A stretch of 64,000 nt of DNA from GCA-2724215 sp015660315 (lineage in GTDB: Bacteria > Latescibacterota > UBA2968 > UBA8231): positions 1-64,000 of the forward strand of contig JAPYQE010000001.1 in the NCBI GenBank assembly GCA_029941315.1, in the 5' to 3' direction. Below are positions 8,536 through 16,852 of this stretch, piece by piece (the stretch's first letter is position 1; every line of letters starts with the position of its first letter). Made by a program: the position numbers and the translations under genes. The notes beneath the pieces are model-generated. The model saw only the letters and a program-made list of their open reading frames with translations. It was not told where the DNA came from and ran no database searches.

Positions 8536-11500
8536 TTAGTAGGCCACCGAGATCAGATGTACCTCGCTGGTATTAGACGCCGTTTCGGCGTCTACCTCGG
8601 CATCGATTTTGCACACGTAGACCCCTGGGGCGACGGTTCGTCCGTCGTCGGCCCGACCGTCCCAGGCGAATTCCTGCTGTCCGAAACCCTGTAGGCTGCT
8701 GCTCCAGATCCGGAGCCCTGCAAGGTCGAAAATGTCGATCCGGATGTCGCGCGTGGTATTTAGGTTGCCCAAGGCAAAGCGAATACTGGTCCCGTCGTTG
8801 ATGCCGTCGCCGTTGGGCGTAAATGGGTTCGGTGAGATTTCGACTTCTTGCACCACGCGGGGCGAAAAAGGTACGGCAATGCTCAAGGCGGCACCTGGTC
8901 TCAGGTCGGTGGCGTCGCCGGGGTCAACCTGCTGCCAGGTCTCGGGGAAGGCCGAGTCGCGAATCGACGCGTCTACGGTGGTGCCGTTGAGCAAGATTGA
9001 GGCTCTAAAGCGCACCCGCACCAACTCGCCGGCGGCGACGATGGCCCCCTGCCGGGTTGGGGATAGGGCATTGTAAGCGGCTTCGGTCAATGCGTTGCCC
9101 TCGTCATCAAAGGGAAACTCTCCGCCTTTGCCGACTAATTTACGGAAGTAGCGGGTCTCGCCTTGCAGCGAGTCGGCTAGGCTCAGATAGGCGAATTTCT
9201 TTATGGCCTCCTGGATCACTTTGCCGTCGGCGTCGCGGCCCCGGATGGCGAAATAGAGAATATTCCCCTGTTCTTCGAGCGGTAGCCCGAGGTAAGTGAG
9301 TTCGTTGAGGATCCGGCCGTCGTTGTCGACGGGGACTTCTTCACCGTCTTGCTCTATGACCCGGTAATAGAGGCGCGTATCTTCGCCCTGCGGCTGCAGG
9401 GCGATCTTTTGCGGTAGGTGCAATAGTAGGCCGGTCCCGGTTGCGGCGGGAAAGACCTTCAGTGAATCGCCGCTGTCGGGGTTGATTAGGGCTTGGTAGC
9501 GCTGGCCGTCCGCGTTGGTAAACCAGGGGGTTATCGCGCCAGTGGCGGGGTCGCGGGATTGGCCCTGCTCGGAGAATTGTCGGTTCTCGCCGGTAGTGAA
9601 ATCCTCTTCTCGGCCGAGCGAAACGTCGAGCAGTTTGATGGTTTCTATCGGGGTGGCGTCGAGCAGAATTTCGTCAAAGCGCTGGCTGATTTGGCCGCCG
9701 GGTTGGCGTTCGACAAAGGTCGGATTGAGATAGAACTCGAATTCGTGGTCTTCCCTGGCGGTGACATCATTTGGCCAGATCTCGGCAATGGTTTGGCGGG
9801 CGACCGGCGGCAGGAACTCGACATTGATCGAGCGCAGGCTGGCGGCCAGCTCGGGCGAGGTGGATAATAATCTGGCCTGAATCTGCAGGAAGCGCCGCGG
9901 GCTGGGCGAGGAGACCAGTTGGCCCGAACGGGTATAGCGCTGGCTCCAACTGCTCCAACCGCCGCCGGGTATCAGACGGTTGACGATCGGCCCTTGAAAG
10001 CTGGTGGGAAGGTTGTTGTAATCGGCTTCGGTTTTGGTCTCGCCGCCACTGCCGTAGAATTCGACGACTTCGACTAGTCGGTCGCCGGTGCGGGTGCGGA
10101 TTTGCAGATCTACGATCTCCTCGTCGGGCAGGTTCGCCTCCCATGTTATGCGGCCGAGGATAACCGAACCCGGCAACTCTATCATCGGGGAGGTGAGGGT
10201 AACTTCGGACGGATGACCTTCGCCGAATAGTTGGACCTCGCGGATATTATCGCCGGTGTTGTAGCCGCCGGCGCGGCCGCCTTGGCTGGTGAAAATCTGG
10301 CTGGTCAGGTAACGCACCTGCTCGGGTTTTTCGAAGGGGCTCTCGACAGTGCCGCCGGTCTGGCGATGCATTTCGCGCCATTTGAGGCTGCCATTGGAGT
10401 CGCGCGTGCCGTCCGAGATGCGGATCACCATCTCGTCGATCCCGCTAATCTCGCCGACCATGCGAAAGTAGTCGAGCCAGAATCGGGCGCCGAGGTCCAG
10501 GATCATAATGCCGCGGTCCTCAAAACGCGGATCGGGTGACCAGATGAATTGCAGGAACTTGCTCTCGAAGCGACCGTCAAACCCGGGCAGACCGCCGAAG
10601 GTGCCGGTCAGTTCGACGCTGCCGCCGCCGTTGATGATTTCGAGGGCGATATTGTCGCCCTGGGTCCAGACTTCGACTTCGGCTAAACGGGGGCGTTCGC
10701 GGCTATAATAGAGTAGCCGGCCACGGCGTTCGGGGCTGACCTCATCGTAGATTTCTCGCGCGACCTTGGTCTCGCTGCCGGCGGCGTTGACGATGTGGTA
10801 GTCAATACCGCCCTGTTCTCCGGGCGGCAGCGCTTCGAACTCGGCGGCCGTAATGACCTTGAATTTATCGAACTTGCTGTCGGTAATTGCGATGCGCAGG
10901 TTGTGCAGTTGCTCGAAGACACCTTTGTCGTCGGGGTCCAGGTTGAATTCCACCACAGTGCTGTTTTCGACCGGGGCGATGGTGCGGTCTATTAGCGATA
11001 GGGCCGCGCCGCGCAGATCCGAGGGGGTGCCGAGCAGGCGCACTTGACGAAAGGGTTCACCCTCACTGCTGGGCAAAAAACGAAGGACCACCTTGGCAAC
11101 CGGGACTAAACGGCCGAGGTCGATGTCGAGCGTCCAATTGTCCAGCGAATGGCTGTGGTATTCGACACGGCGGTCCCTGTTGGATGCCGCGTCGTAAGTG
11201 GCTTTGTCGACCCGTTTGTCTTCGCCGTCCGTATTGAGCGAGTAGAAATAGGTCGGGCCTTTTACTGCCGGCGTCAGATCGTTGTAGTCGGCCTTGGTGA
11301 CCAGGGTGCTGGGTTCCCAATACGTGGTGGGATCGCCGTCGATGGTGGCGGATGCGGTTGCGACACTGGTGCCGGCTTGGCGAATGCCGCCGTGGAAATA
11401 GAACCAGATAATCGGGTCGCCGACTTCGATATTATTTTTTTCGCTCGCTTTCAGATGGAGAATCGGCACGCCAGCGACTGTCGCCGGCGCGGTGCGGATA

Positions 11501-11835
11501 TTGAGCGGTATGGGGCGGTCGGCCCGATTCAAGTCCTTGACCAGTTTGTCGTAGGCCTTCTTGTTGCCGATCAACGTCTGGAAGCCGTCGATGTCGAGGA
11601 TGGCGTTGGTTTCCCGGGATATGCGTCGCGGTGTGACGATATGAGTTATAGGGTCGATGCGTACCGCGTGTTTGGGCCGCCTCCACTGTTCCCACTGCGC
11701 CGCTAGATCGACAACCAGTCCGTCGCCGGTGAGCGCAAAGCCCTCTTGCGCGCCCGCCTGCGGTGCGCTAAGGCTTACTGTGATGAGGAAGAACAGTAAG
11801 CCGGTATACTGGTTTACGGGGCGTCTAGTCATCAT
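8536..11835 (-). CDS. Large secreted surface protein with dispersed peptide repeat and FlgD/CHU_C tail
   Basis: 1099 residues. A signal peptide ends near AGAQ (residue 30). The N-terminal part holds a discoidin-like block (IDGDPTTYWEPS near 165, then DIDLGRLVPVAKVVLRFLP). The middle has the RTRTG...WSSWS block shared with two paralogues (21814-24594 and 24743-26896). The C-terminus is a FlgD/CHU_C-type Ig domain starting ISPNPFTPNGDGINDGTSI (about 1000-1099) and ending HLISVAY, a tail typical of outer-surface sorting in FCB bacteria. It is longer than its paralogues mainly because of seven copies of a short module (T-x3-Y-[ND]-x-L-x-P-x3-[QR]-G-x-I-x-Y). It lies between a PpiC-type foldase gene (35 bp upstream) and an SGNH hydrolase gene (11 bp downstream). 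Adhesin or exoprotein role is inferred. Confidence 0.75.
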   Translation of the reverse strand: MMTRRPVNQYTGLLFFLITVSLSAPQAGAQEGFALTGDGLVVDLAAQWEQWRRPKHAVRIDPITHIVTPRRISRETNAILDIDGFQTLIGNKKAYDKLVKDLNRADRPIPLNIRTAPATVAGVPILHLKASEKNNIEVGDPIIWFYFHGGIRQAGTSVATASATIDGDPTTYWEPSTLVTKADYNDLTPAVKGPTYFYSLNTDGEDKRVDKATYDAASNRDRRVEYHSHSLDNWTLDIDLGRLVPVAKVVLRFLPSSEGEPFRQVRLLGTPSDLRGAALSLIDRTIAPVENSTVVEFNLDPDDKGVFEQLHNLRIAITDSKFDKFKVITAAEFEALPPGEQGGIDYHIVNAAGSETKVAREIYDEVSPERRGRLLYYSRERPRLAEVEVWTQGDNIALEIINGGGSVELTGTFGGLPGFDGRFESKFLQFIWSPDPRFEDRGIMILDLGARFWLDYFRMVGEISGIDEMVIRISDGTRDSNGSLKWREMHRQTGGTVESPFEKPEQVRYLTSQIFTSQGGRAGGYNTGDNIREVQLFGEGHPSEVTLTSPMIELPGSVILGRITWEANLPDEEIVDLQIRTRTGDRLVEVVEFYGSGGETKTEADYNNLPTSFQGPIVNRLIPGGGWSSWSQRYTRSGQLVSSPSPRRFLQIQARLLSTSPELAASLRSINVEFLPPVARQTIAEIWPNDVTAREDHEFEFYLNPTFVERQPGGQISQRFDEILLDATPIETIKLLDVSLGREEDFTTGENRQFSEQGQSRDPATGAITPWFTNADGQRYQALINPDSGDSLKVFPAATGTGLLLHLPQKIALQPQGEDTRLYYRVIEQDGEEVPVDNDGRILNELTYLGLPLEEQGNILYFAIRGRDADGKVIQEAIKKFAYLSLADSLQGETRYFRKLVGKGGEFPFDDEGNALTEAAYNALSPTRQGAIVAAGELVRVRFRASILLNGTTVDASIRDSAFPETWQQVDPGDATDLRPGAALSIAVPFSPRVVQEVEISPNPFTPNGDGINDGTSIRFALGNLNTTRDIRIDIFDLAGLRIWSSSLQGFGQQEFAWDGRADDGRTVAPGVYVCKIDAEVDAETASNTSEVHLISVAY
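9031..11304 (-). repeat. Seven dispersed copies of a YNxLPxxxQGxIxY peptide module
   Basis: Copies lie at 11239-11304 (KADYNDLTPAVKGPTYFY), 11146-11223 (DKATYDAASNRDRRVEYH), 10792-10860 (AAEFEALPPGEQGGIDYH), 10696-10773 (AREIYDEVSPERRGRLLYY), 9982-10044 (TEADYNNLPTSFQGPIV), 9250-9378 (NELTYLGLPLEEQGNILYF) and 9031-9156 (TEAAYNALSPTRQGAIV). Copies one/two and three/four are tandem pairs. The last two also share a 5' extension, TR-x-Y-x-R followed by GEExPxDxxGxxL. The alignment was done by eye at protein level; the DNA copies are diverged. Confidence 0.65.
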
Positions 11836-11870
11836 CGCTCTTATCCTTGGGCTGGACGATAAGCCCCGCG

Positions 11871-13577
11871 TTAATTGTCTTGTGTTTCTCGGACTAGACT
11901 GGCTAATAAAGCCTCGGGCAACGCCGCGGTAAGTTGCTCTTCGTCAATTTTGACCTCGTCTCTATACTGCATATGCAGCTTTGCTAACCATTGGTCGAAT
12001 CGACGTTGCTCGGCTTGTTGTAACAACATCGCCTGCGCCCTTTGTTGGGCTTGTTGAGTCGGTTCAGGTTGTGCCGGCTTTTTGCTGGCGACCTTGAAGA
12101 GAGCGAATCCCTCGCGGGTTTGCACTGGCCCTTCTACGCTGCCGATTTTCGCTTGCTGCAGCGCTTGCCAAAGGTCGGGGTAGGGGATGCTATTATAACT
12201 GTGCATACATACCAACCCGTTTTCACCCCGCGGTCTGATCTCTAAATTCCGGTTTTCGGCCAGCGTCACCCATTCTTCTTCCCCCGTCAAATGCTCTTTG
12301 AGTTGTTGCGCCTCTTGTTTGTCGTGCGCGATAAGCTCGTCGAAACAAATGGACTCGGGGATCATAAAACGATCGGGGTGCGCTGCGATATAACTGTCGA
12401 TTTCCGCTTCGCTGACAGCCACCTTATCGCCGACTTGCCGTTGGTAGATGGCCTTGACCAATAATTCCTCGGCGGCGCCGGCCAACCATCTGGCGGCCTT
12501 CGGTTGCTGGTGGTACTCGGCTTTCTGTGCGGCCTCTGCGAGCATCAGTTCGGGCAGGATCGTGCGGCGGGCGAAGGCTGCAATGGCGGCGCTGTCTTGC
12601 AGAGCTGCGGGATTGGTGACCTGGTGTTTTTTCACTACTTCGAGATACTCATCGACGGGGACTTGGCCGCCGTCATAAGTGAATAGCGCTGCATTTGCGG
12701 CGGGGTGCTGGCGATCGGCCTCGGTCTGGGCTTTGGCCAGCGATCTGACATTGGCCAGACCCCGTGCTGTCAACTGCCAGTTCAGTTCGTAGGCGAATAG
12801 TTCTACTTGTTGTTGTTCTATTTTTATTTTTTCGGCTTTGACCAGGCCTTTGGCGAGAAATTCGCGTTGGCTGCTCACCTCGGCCCGGCGTTCATCGATA
12901 AAACGCACTAGGTGAAAACGTGGACCGATGGGCAATGGAGCGGAAATGGCATTGCTCTGCTGGTCGTCGAATACTTGGTTGGGGATTCCTATGCTGCGGG
13001 CCATGGAGCGATTCATATACCCAAGTTTACCGCCTCGTTCAGCAACGCGCGGGTCCAGCGTGTGCTGCGCGGCCATTTCCGCGAACGAAGCGCCGGCGAC
13101 TAGTTGCTGGCGAACCTTTTGCGCTTCGGCCTCGGTGCTCACCATGATAGCGGTTACTTGGCGTTCGCGATCTAGACCTTGCTCATAAAAAAAACGTTCG
13201 ATATCGGCGTCGTCGATCTGTGCGCGGGGGTGCAGATCGCGTTGACGGTACAGGTTGGCGAGATACTCGCGCCGCTGGAGCAGGCCCTTAACCCGTATCG
13301 CCGGCTCTTTTGCAAGTTTCATATCGCGCGCGGCGCGCAGCATCAACTGGCGGTCGATCAGGGTTTGCAGATAGTCCTGCCGCGCGGCTTGGCCTTGTTT
13401 GGCCGGACGCAATCCAGGAAGGACATCTAACGCAAAACGACGCAATTGCTCGCCAGTGATCTGCACATCGCCTACTTGCGCGACCGGTTCCTGCGTTGCT
13501 TGTTGTTCCCGGTTCTGGCCGCATGCAGTCGCTAGGGCCAGCGCTGCCCACATCGCTAAGTATCGCCCCATACCCAT
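11871..13577 (-). CDS. PpiC/SurA-type peptidyl-prolyl isomerase lipoprotein
   Basis: The frame is open from 13709, but the ATG at 13577 (MGMGRYLAMW, then ALALATAC) gives a clean lipoprotein signal with the lipobox Cys about 19 residues in; 13571 is an alternative. The mature protein has a SurA-N-like helical region (VAQVGDVQITGEQLRRFALD), a parvulin domain (RQVTAIMVSTEAEAQKVRQQ ... PRVAERGGKLGYM), a long helical linker and a second, more diverged parvulin-like domain near the C-terminus (GSVEGPVQTREGFALFKV). The expected role is folding of exported or outer-membrane proteins in the periplasm. It sits 35 bp upstream of the 1099-residue surface-protein gene on the same strand, so that protein is a plausible client. 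Confidence 0.82.
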   Translation of the reverse strand: MGMGRYLAMWAALALATACGQNREQQATQEPVAQVGDVQITGEQLRRFALDVLPGLRPAKQGQAARQDYLQTLIDRQLMLRAARDMKLAKEPAIRVKGLLQRREYLANLYRQRDLHPRAQIDDADIERFFYEQGLDRERQVTAIMVSTEAEAQKVRQQLVAGASFAEMAAQHTLDPRVAERGGKLGYMNRSMARSIGIPNQVFDDQQSNAISAPLPIGPRFHLVRFIDERRAEVSSQREFLAKGLVKAEKIKIEQQQVELFAYELNWQLTARGLANVRSLAKAQTEADRQHPAANAALFTYDGGQVPVDEYLEVVKKHQVTNPAALQDSAAIAAFARRTILPELMLAEAAQKAEYHQQPKAARWLAGAAEELLVKAIYQRQVGDKVAVSEAEIDSYIAAHPDRFMIPESICFDELIAHDKQEAQQLKEHLTGEEEWVTLAENRNLEIRPRGENGLVCMHSYNSIPYPDLWQALQQAKIGSVEGPVQTREGFALFKVASKKPAQPEPTQQAQQRAQAMLLQQAEQRRFDQWLAKLHMQYRDEVKIDEEQLTAALPEALLASLVRETQDN

Positions 13578-13723
13578 ATCTACACTATTATTTCTTCGCC
13601 GCAAAACCTGCTCCCTGGGGTTTTCCGCTCCGGTGTCGATGACTACATTGCGCTCGGGCTCCCGAGCCCGATATACGGCTAAAGATACATAAATATTAGG
13701 CTCACTCAAGGAAATTCGCCCTT
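13578..13723. promoter_or_regulatory. Divergent intergenic region with inverted repeat
   Basis: This 146-bp spacer separates the foldase gene (minus) from the GT-C/TPR gene (plus) and must hold both promoters. It contains an inverted repeat CGGGCT-cccg-AGCCCG (13655-13670). On the minus strand TTGAGT, 16 bases, TATCTT is a weak promoter candidate. The plus-strand gene has AAGGAA (13708-13713), 10 bases before its ATG. None of these is more than a candidate. Confidence 0.3.
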
Positions 13724-15517
13724 ATGGGGTTTATCGTACGCTTGTTGGCTACCATACCGTCTCACCTGCATATCGCCTTGCTCGGGCTGATATGTTATGC
13801 CAATACTTTGGGCAATGGTTTTGTTTTTGATGACTCTGCTTATCTGACCAGCGCGCTGGTCAGGAACCCGGCCATCGGTGATTTATTGCGTACCAACTGG
13901 CTGGGCTTGGATATCTACCGGCCCCTCACTTTGCTTTCGTTGGGCCTTGATTTCTCTCTCTACCAGGAAAATCCCCTAGGTTACCATCTGAGCAATCTCG
14001 TTTTGCACTCGATCAATGGCGTGCTGCTATATATGCTCGCCAGAGATCTGCTCGGCCAGGACCAGGCGGCGTTGTGGACTGCCTTATTGTATGTGAGCCA
14101 TCCGATTCAGACCGAGGTAGTGGCCTGGGTTTCGGCCCGTGGCGATCTGCTGGCGACCTTGTTTTTCCTCTGTGCTTTTTTGGCCCACCGGCGCGGCTTG
14201 TGGCGCTGGCGTATCACAGCTTGGATCTTGTACGGTGCCGCCATTCTGTCTAAGGAAACGGCCGTGGTCTTGCCGGCGGTGCTTTTTTTGCACACCTGGT
14301 ATCTGGAGCGACCTGAAGATAGTCGGACCGTCTTTTTATGGACCTGGATCAAGCGCAATTACGGTTATGGCGCGGTGTTACTCGTTGCGCTGGTTTTGCG
14401 TTGGCTCGCCTTAGCGGATTCGTGGGCTCCCGCCGGACCGGCTTCGACGAATTTTCTCGCGGACCTCGACACCTGGCAACGGATCGGCACGATTGTCGCG
14501 ATCTTGCCGCGGTATCTTCTGTTGCTCGTCGTGCCGCGGCACCTGTCGGCCGATTATTCCTATGCGTCGATTCCTCCTGTTAGCTCATTAGTGGACCCGT
14601 GGTTTGCAGTCGGCGTGCTCAGCATCGCGGTGTTCGTCATCCTGCCGTGGTATACGCGGTCGCGCTTGTTCGGCTTTAACAGCCTGTTCTTCTGGATATG
14701 CTTGTTGCCGGTGAGCAACCTATTTGTTTTGGCACCTAGTGGTATGGCCGAGCGCTATTTGCATTTGGCGATGATTCCGCTGTCGCTGATGGCGGGCTGG
14801 GGCGGATGGCAAGGCGCCAAATGGGCGACGCGGCGTGGTGCTTGGGCCGTGATATTATGCGTTGTCGTAATGTTTGCCGTCGGCACCGTCTCCCGCAATC
14901 GGGATTGGCATAGCGATTTTAGCTTGTTCTCAGCGGTGTTGCAGCACTATCCCGAAAATGCTCGCGCCCACGACAATTTAGGTTTTGCCTACTACCAACA
15001 AGGGCAATACACACAAGCCATACACCATTATCAACAGGCCGTCGCCATCCAGCCGACGCGTTTGCGGGCGCTCTTTAATCTCGGGATGTTGTATAGTCAG
15101 TCACGGCGCTACGACGAGGCGGTCACTTTGTTCAAAACTGCACTGAGCGTATATCCAAACCATGTTGAATGCCACTTTAATCTAGGGCTGACCTATCAGA
15201 AGACCCGCCGTTACGAGCAGGCGATAGGGCATTATCTATCGGTGCTCAGTTTGCAACCGGGCCATCTTAAAACCTACTACAATCTCGGTCGAGCATATGA
15301 ACGCATCGATCGCCCGGAGGCGGCTATTGCACAATACACCATGCTTATAGGCTTAGATGGCAATGCGTCAAAGGCTTATTACCGTCTGGGCGAAGTGTAT
15401 TATGCTCAGCAGCGTTATCAAGAGATGGCCAGCGCTTGGACGACTTTGCTGCATTTGCAGCCGAACCACCAGGAAAGTGAGCGCATTCGTCGATTATTAC
15501 AGCAGATTTCTCGGTAA
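13724..15517 (+). CDS. TMTC-like GT-C membrane protein with C-terminal TPRs
   Basis: 597 residues. Roughly ten membrane helices fill residues 10-400. The first luminal/periplasmic loop carries a double Asp (NGFVFDDSAY, Asp36-Asp37), and a helix-loop block YVSHPIQTEVVAWVSARGDL follows; both are hallmarks of TMTC/PMT-like GT-C glycosyltransferases. From about residue 415 there are five TPRs (NLGFAYYQQGQYTQAIHHYQ and successors). TMTC proteins are protein O-mannosyltransferases in animals; bacterial homologues are mostly uncharacterised, so protein O-glycosylation is an inference. ATG at 13724 follows AAGGAA. A second GT-C/TPR protein lies at 19571-21805. Confidence 0.75.
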   Translation: MGFIVRLLATIPSHLHIALLGLICYANTLGNGFVFDDSAYLTSALVRNPAIGDLLRTNWLGLDIYRPLTLLSLGLDFSLYQENPLGYHLSNLVLHSINGVLLYMLARDLLGQDQAALWTALLYVSHPIQTEVVAWVSARGDLLATLFFLCAFLAHRRGLWRWRITAWILYGAAILSKETAVVLPAVLFLHTWYLERPEDSRTVFLWTWIKRNYGYGAVLLVALVLRWLALADSWAPAGPASTNFLADLDTWQRIGTIVAILPRYLLLLVVPRHLSADYSYASIPPVSSLVDPWFAVGVLSIAVFVILPWYTRSRLFGFNSLFFWICLLPVSNLFVLAPSGMAERYLHLAMIPLSLMAGWGGWQGAKWATRRGAWAVILCVVVMFAVGTVSRNRDWHSDFSLFSAVLQHYPENARAHDNLGFAYYQQGQYTQAIHHYQQAVAIQPTRLRALFNLGMLYSQSRRYDEAVTLFKTALSVYPNHVECHFNLGLTYQKTRRYEQAIGHYLSVLSLQPGHLKTYYNLGRAYERIDRPEAAIAQYTMLIGLDGNASKAYYRLGEVYYAQQRYQEMASAWTTLLHLQPNHQESERIRRLLQQISR

Positions 15518-15834
15518 AGTGTTGTTGTATGTGCTAATTGTCAAACGGTGTCTCTTTATTAGGTGGAATATTATAAATGTTAATTATTATCAGGCTTATT
15601 TATTCACTAAGATATTGATATTATTTGACTTGTCTTATTATTTGAAAAATAGATAGAAGAAACTCAAAAAAGCAAGAAAACACTTGATTTTTACTTTTGT
15701 TTTCGTTTGCTTTGATGGGGTTGTCAAATCTTGGATACAGCATTATTTGGTGAGTGTATAGCTTTAAGATCGTCGTTTTCGTGCGCTTCTCGTTCGTGTT
15801 TTTCACATTATCTCTCAAAAGGAGATCGTAGAAG
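15518..15834. other. AT-rich intergenic region
   Basis: 317 bp, clearly more AT-rich than the flanking genes. I see no ORF, RNA gene or hairpin terminator. It presumably holds the promoter of the CBM9-like gene, but no TTGACA/TATAAT pair with proper spacing stands out. The only firm element is the Shine-Dalgarno AAAAGGAG ending at 15824, 10 bases before the ATG at 15835. Confidence 0.5.
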
Positions 15835-16734
15835 ATGCGTAAAATACTTTTAGGTGCAGTTCTTACCGTTGCCATGGCCTTACCAGCCTTGGCTCACTTT
15901 CCTCCGGGCGAGTTCTTTTTTGCCGTGCAGTTTCCCGATGCCAATATTCCGGTTATCGACGGCAATCACGCCGATTGGGGCGTCGTTCCGCAGGTGCCTT
16001 ATGAAGTCGGCAATGATCGCTACTCCGACTCCGTCTACAGCAAGTTGCGCGGCGAGATTGATGTCAGCGATTTGAGTGTGCGTCAGGTTGTCGGTTGGAA
16101 CGACAATACCAACCTGATCTATTTGATGGCTGAGGTGTTCGACAACGTGCATAGTCGCGATGCTGAAACTCCCAATGCTTGGTGGGCGGATGACGCCTGG
16201 GAAATTTATATTTCCCCGACACATCCCGAGATTGAGGGCGGTGGGGGTTACGCACCGGGCCAGGAAGGTATTATCAAAATCGGTTACAACTTCTCGATGC
16301 CGCCCACCGCTGGCGCATGGGGTGGCTACAATCCTCCCTTTGATTGGGTCGTCGATCCCGCCAATAACGACGCGTGGAGCATGGCCTATACCTTCTCCGG
16401 TGAAGAGTTTGGCGAGAGCACTTATTTTTACGAAGCGTGGATCCGCCCCTTCGACTTTATTCCCGATGATGGCGATCGGGCCGCGGCCGAAGAGACTGAT
16501 CTTGAAGAGGGCCAGGTCATCGCCATTAGCTGGACCTTCGGCGATTTCGATACGCCCGGTGGTGCTGCGCTTGAAGACTACCAGGGTTTCTGGTCGGTTT
16601 CACCCAATGGCTGCTGCCGCGCGGATAACGACATGGTTATGAGCGAGTTAGACGATTCAATCGCTTGGGGTGACCAGGCCACGGCTGTCGAGTCCAATAG
16701 CTGGGGCCGCATTAAGACCGAGTTCAAGTACTAA
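15835..16734 (+). CDS. Secreted CBM9-like carbohydrate-binding protein
   Basis: 299 residues with a clear signal peptide (MRKILLGAVLTVAMALPALA). The mature part opens with the CBM9-type signature NIPVIDGNHADW (about residues 37-48). It continues with VVGWNDNTNLIYLMAEVFD and WWADDAWEIYISP, which match the beta-sandwich core of family 9-like sugar-binding domains. No enzyme domain is attached, so it is a stand-alone binding protein in the periplasm or outside the cell. The start is supported by a strong Shine-Dalgarno, and a textbook terminator follows (16795-16831), so it is likely monocistronic and well expressed. The ligand is unknown. Confidence 0.72.
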   Translation: MRKILLGAVLTVAMALPALAHFPPGEFFFAVQFPDANIPVIDGNHADWGVVPQVPYEVGNDRYSDSVYSKLRGEIDVSDLSVRQVVGWNDNTNLIYLMAEVFDNVHSRDAETPNAWWADDAWEIYISPTHPEIEGGGGYAPGQEGIIKIGYNFSMPPTAGAWGGYNPPFDWVVDPANNDAWSMAYTFSGEEFGESTYFYEAWIRPFDFIPDDGDRAAAEETDLEEGQVIAISWTFGDFDTPGGAALEDYQGFWSVSPNGCCRADNDMVMSELDDSIAWGDQATAVESNSWGRIKTEFKY

Positions 16735-16794
16735 AACTCTGGCTAACGCGATCTTTGATTGCTGACTAGGATCGCTTACTAGATATTCGGTTTC

Positions 16795-16831
16795 GAGGCG
16801 ATGGGCGGACCAGCCCATCGCCTCATTTTTT
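16795..16831 (+). terminator. Rho-independent terminator of the CBM9-like gene
   Basis: A perfect 12-bp stem GAGGCGATGGGC (16795-16806) / GCCCATCGCCTC (16813-16824) with a 6-base loop is followed by six T (16826-16831). It lies 61 bp after the stop codon, and the next gene starts 22 bp after the T-run. Confidence 0.88.
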
Positions 16832-16852
16832 GTATAGGGAGGGAGTCCGGTT

